In this document: piece by piece, positions 4,700 through 6,865 of the stretch
How positions within the stretch are numbered: the stretch's first letter is position 1
Layout of the letters: the number at the start of each line of letters is the position of its first letter
Source of the DNA: Lachnospiraceae bacterium
GTDB lineage: Bacteria; Bacillota; Clostridia; Lachnospirales; Lachnospiraceae
Assembly (NCBI GenBank): GCA_009774235.1
Contig: VSNJ01000195.1
Span: 1 to 6,865 of the forward strand
Direction of reading: 5' to 3'
Length of the DNA: 6,865 nt
The notes under the pieces: model-generated
Database searches by the model: none
Told to the model about the DNA's origin: nothing
What the model saw: only the letters and a program-made list of their open reading frames with translations
Program-made: the position numbers and the translations under genes

Positions 4700-6400
4700 G
4701 TGGACAGAACTAATATAAGAAAAATCTTTCTGGTCTTTATACTTGTATTTTGTACATTATTTACAGGTACAAAATATATAACAGCAACAGAGGCAGACAG
4801 TGCAAGCAGCCAGGAGGATTTAGAAAGTACAGAAGACCCTGTAGCAGATGTAAAGAACAGTGTTATAGAGGTGCAGTCAGGCATAAGTTTGTCAAATGGG
4901 ACATTTTATGTAATGAAAAGTGGATGTGGCTGTCTTGTAAGCAATGATTCAGAAGGGGTATTTGTTGTTACAGCAAACCATATTGTTAATATTACAGAAA
5001 AAGAAAAGAAGCGTTTCTGCAAGAAAAAAAAGATAAAAAAAGATAATTTTAGTATAACTACATCTGTAAGGCTTGTTATAAAAGGAGATATAACTACAGA
5101 AGTTTCTGTGCTTGCAGGCAGTAATAATGAAGATTTCTGTGTACTTGATGCTTCTGATGTATTACAAGAGAAAGAAACAGTGAGCCTTGCTTCTGCAAAG
5201 GATATGAAAGTCGGAGATACTGTATATGCCCTTGGTTTTCCCGATAAGGGCAAAAATAATAACAATATACAATATTCTGCAGAAGAAGTACAGATACATA
5301 CTGGACAAATACAGGATTCAGCTGCTTTTATTGATGGTAAAAAGTATCTGCAGCATTCAGCAGTAACAACACCTGCTTATTCTGGTGGCCCACTTGTAAC
5401 AACAGATGGGTATTTAGTTGGAATTAATAACGCATCAGTTGTAGATGAGAATGTTGATATTTTCTATGCATTTCCTGTAGATGAAATACGTAAGGTTCTT
5501 GATAATTTTGGAACATTTTATAATAGCAGGGAACGTGAAGCAGCATACATTGGTTTACATAAAACTTATGAAAAATGTAAAGAGCTTACAGAGGCAAAAG
5601 GTTATAAAGGAGAAACACAAGAAGTTCTTGCAGCAGTAATACAAGAAGTGGATGCTTCGATGGAAGACACACATATAAGCCTGGAAGAAATACAGAATAT
5701 ACAGAAAAAACTTGATGATGCAAGAAACCAGCTTGTAAAAAAGCTTCCTAAAATAAAAGTTGTAATTATAGTTTCAGGAATTATACTTTTAATAGTATTT
5801 GCAGTGTTTATAAGGCTGCTTATATGGAAATTAAAACATAAAAAGTCTGTTGCTTCTGGCAGCCAGGCACAGACAGCACCAGCTTATGAAAATGTACAAC
5901 AACAAACTGCCAGTGTTAGTAGCCAGCAAAATAATAATTATAATGAAAGAAGAATCCAACAGGGAAATAGTAATAAAAATAATGTTATAAAAAACAATAC
6001 ACAGGCTACAGCTGTAATGGATGGTGATGGAACAGTTATATTACGTAATTATGCAGGCTCTGCGCCAAATATTAATGTAGGAAGAAATGCATTTGACAAA
6101 CGTAAAAAATATGCACGTATGTTACAGATACGGACACGCCAGACGTTTATGATTAATAAAGCAGATTTTATTATTGGAAAGAGTGAAGAAGCAGCAGATT
6201 ATGCTGTTAAGGATAATTCTGTTATCAGCAGGCAGCATGCTTCTATAAAGTGGAATAAGGATAATTATTATATTTATGATTTAAATTCAGTAAATGGTAC
6301 ATTTGTAAATGGTAAAAAGATTGATGGAACAGGTACAAAGTTATCTGCGCATGATAAGGTGGTACTGGCAAATGAAACATTTGAGTTTATAGAAGAGTAG
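4700..6400 (+). CDS. Membrane-anchored trypsin-like serine protease with C-terminal FHA domain
   Basis: This 566-residue protein has three parts. An N-terminal hydrophobic segment (about 8-28) acts as signal peptide or anchor. A trypsin/HtrA-like domain (about 50-270) follows, with an intact apparent triad: H94 in VVTANHIV, D145 in NNEDFCVLD, and S228 in AYSGGPLV, followed by GYLVGINNA. A helical stretch (275-350) leads to a membrane helix (353-376) with a basic WKLKHKK after it, predicting a cytoplasmic C-terminus. After a Gln/Asn-rich linker (about 385-435) comes an FHA domain (about 475-566) with IIGK, SRQHASI and NSVNGTFVNG, the usual phosphothreonine-binding positions. There is no PDZ domain, unlike HtrA. 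The start is GTG with AGGAGG at 4685-4690, nine bases upstream. The topology suggests that phospho-dependent binding inside is coupled to proteolysis outside. The substrate is unknown. The next gene follows after 29 bp. Confidence 0.9.
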   Translation: MDRTNIRKIFLVFILVFCTLFTGTKYITATEADSASSQEDLESTEDPVADVKNSVIEVQSGISLSNGTFYVMKSGCGCLVSNDSEGVFVVTANHIVNITEKEKKRFCKKKKIKKDNFSITTSVRLVIKGDITTEVSVLAGSNNEDFCVLDASDVLQEKETVSLASAKDMKVGDTVYALGFPDKGKNNNNIQYSAEEVQIHTGQIQDSAAFIDGKKYLQHSAVTTPAYSGGPLVTTDGYLVGINNASVVDENVDIFYAFPVDEIRKVLDNFGTFYNSREREAAYIGLHKTYEKCKELTEAKGYKGETQEVLAAVIQEVDASMEDTHISLEEIQNIQKKLDDARNQLVKKLPKIKVVIIVSGIILLIVFAVFIRLLIWKLKHKKSVASGSQAQTAPAYENVQQQTASVSSQQNNNYNERRIQQGNSNKNNVIKNNTQATAVMDGDGTVILRNYAGSAPNINVGRNAFDKRKKYARMLQIRTRQTFMINKADFIIGKSEEAADYAVKDNSVISRQHASIKWNKDNYYIYDLNSVNGTFVNGKKIDGTGTKLSAHDKVVLANETFEFIEE

Positions 6401-6438
6401 CCTGGTATATAAAAGGACTATGGAAAGGTATGATGCGT

Positions 6439-6750
6439 ATGGAAATTGGAGTGAAAGGTAAGAAGATTATTGGATGTGCAGCAGGCCAGCAAGAAATTAA
6501 AAAGAACCTGGACCATATTGCTGCTGCTTTACAGGAAAGCAGAAATAAGCTTTTATTAATTATGGATTCAATGGCAGGAAGAAAAATAGATACAGAACTT
6601 GAAAAGGTATATACACAACTGAAACTTACTGGAAAAAGGCTTGATACAATGTCAGATGGTCTTGAAGCAATTGCCAGGCTTTATGATTATGTTGAAAAAG
6701 ATATTGCTGGTGAAAAGCCAGAGAAAGAAACATTAATTATGAGGTTATAG
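6439..6750 (+). CDS. Small helical protein, WXG100-like candidate
   Basis: This product has no signal peptide and looks entirely helical. Two amphipathic helices (about 18-42 and 51-87, counted from the start used here) are joined by a turn MDSMAGRKID, where M45-A46-G47 occupies the place of the W-x-G turn in WXG100/ESAT-6 proteins. After the second helix comes YDYVEKD, which satisfies the YxxxD/E export motif of type VII secretion twice. Length, about 103 residues, also fits. The missing Trp makes this a candidate rather than a firm family call; a plain coiled-coil protein is the alternative. ATG 6439 was chosen because GGAAAGG (6422-6428) lies ten bases upstream. ATGs at 6430 and 6433 are in frame but too close to it. 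It lies directly after the protease-FHA gene and is probably co-transcribed with it. Confidence 0.7.
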   Translation: MEIGVKGKKIIGCAAGQQEIKKNLDHIAAALQESRNKLLLIMDSMAGRKIDTELEKVYTQLKLTGKRLDTMSDGLEAIARLYDYVEKDIAGEKPEKETLIMRL

Positions 6751-6818
6751 AAATATATATTAATAAAATATAATTTTATAACTAAAGAATAAAAGTGATA
6801 AATAATAATGGATTAAGC

Positions 6819-6859
6819 AACAATCCCCTGGTTTTACCAGATAAAACCAGGGGATTGTT
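6819..6859 (+). terminator. Long perfect hairpin, probable terminator of the 3592-6750 cluster
   Basis: AACAATCCCCTGGTTTT (6819-6835) is perfectly complementary to 6843-6859, giving a 17-bp stem with a seven-base loop ACCAGAT. It lies 68 bases after the last stop in otherwise very AT-rich DNA. The 3' side continues TTATATAC, not a proper T-run, so termination could be weak. The window ends six bases later, so what follows cannot be judged. A short alternative hairpin, CTGGT-TTT-ACCAG, lies inside it. A repeat element is another possibility. Confidence 0.6.
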
Positions 6860-6865
6860 ATATAC

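Noticed and set aside
4585..4884. Minus-strand open frame of 99 codons across the start of the protease-FHA gene
   Set aside because: It overlaps the signal peptide region of a well supported gene and the end of the previous one; its hydrophobic look is the complement of the membrane segment.
4750..4947. Plus-strand open frame of 65 codons in a second frame of the protease-FHA gene
   Set aside because: It is contained inside the confident gene, has no ribosome binding site and no recognisable content.
4906..5265. Minus-strand open frame of 119 codons with Phe- and Ser-rich product
   Set aside because: It is opposite the protease domain; its Phe-rich run is just the complement of the Lys codons AAA/AAG.

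Overview
The window is AT-rich Firmicutes chromosome, most likely class Clostridia and probably a Lachnospiraceae-type gut anaerobe. The evidence is the strong AGGAGG ribosome binding sites, GTG and TTG starts, ribosomal proteins L13 and S9 close to the Bacillus/Clostridium form, an agr-type GHKL/LytTR two-component pair, and FHA proteins of a style common in that family. The genus cannot be fixed from the sequence alone. No rRNA, tRNA, CRISPR array or insertion sequence was seen.

Layout. (1) Positions 1-1195 hold a housekeeping unit on the + strand. A near-ideal sigma-A promoter (TTGACA, 17 bp, TATAAT) is followed by a structured leader of about 108 nt, then rplM (L13) and rpsI (S9), and a strong intrinsic terminator with a GTAA loop. 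The first ~110 bases hold no gene or convincing signal. (2) Positions 1272-3407 hold a minus-strand pair: a LytTR response regulator followed by an AgrC-like GHKL sensor kinase that starts at TTG. No agrB, agrD or clear signal-peptide gene is present. (3) Positions 3420-3591 are a divergent intergenic region with a candidate minus-strand promoter, an inverted repeat over its start region, and possible LytTR half-sites. (4) Positions 3592-6750 hold four + strand genes with short gaps and no visible internal terminator, so they are probably co-transcribed. They are a short protein that looks like the C-terminal part of a secreted-protein family, a full-length exported relative, a 566-residue membrane-spanning trypsin-like protease with a C-terminal FHA domain, and a ~100-residue helical protein with WXG100-like features. 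A 17-bp perfect hairpin closes the window.

How the genes may work together. The most interesting part is the last one. A protease predicted to face the outside is joined through one membrane helix to a predicted cytoplasmic phosphothreonine-binding FHA domain. The next gene encodes a small helical-hairpin protein with an M-A-G turn in place of W-x-G and a C-terminal YxxxD/E motif, as in type VII secretion substrates. This suggests, but does not prove, a link between Ser/Thr phosphorylation, cell-surface proteolysis and type VII-like export. The divergent two-component pair may regulate this cluster. That is inferred from position and from weak LytTR-like sites only.
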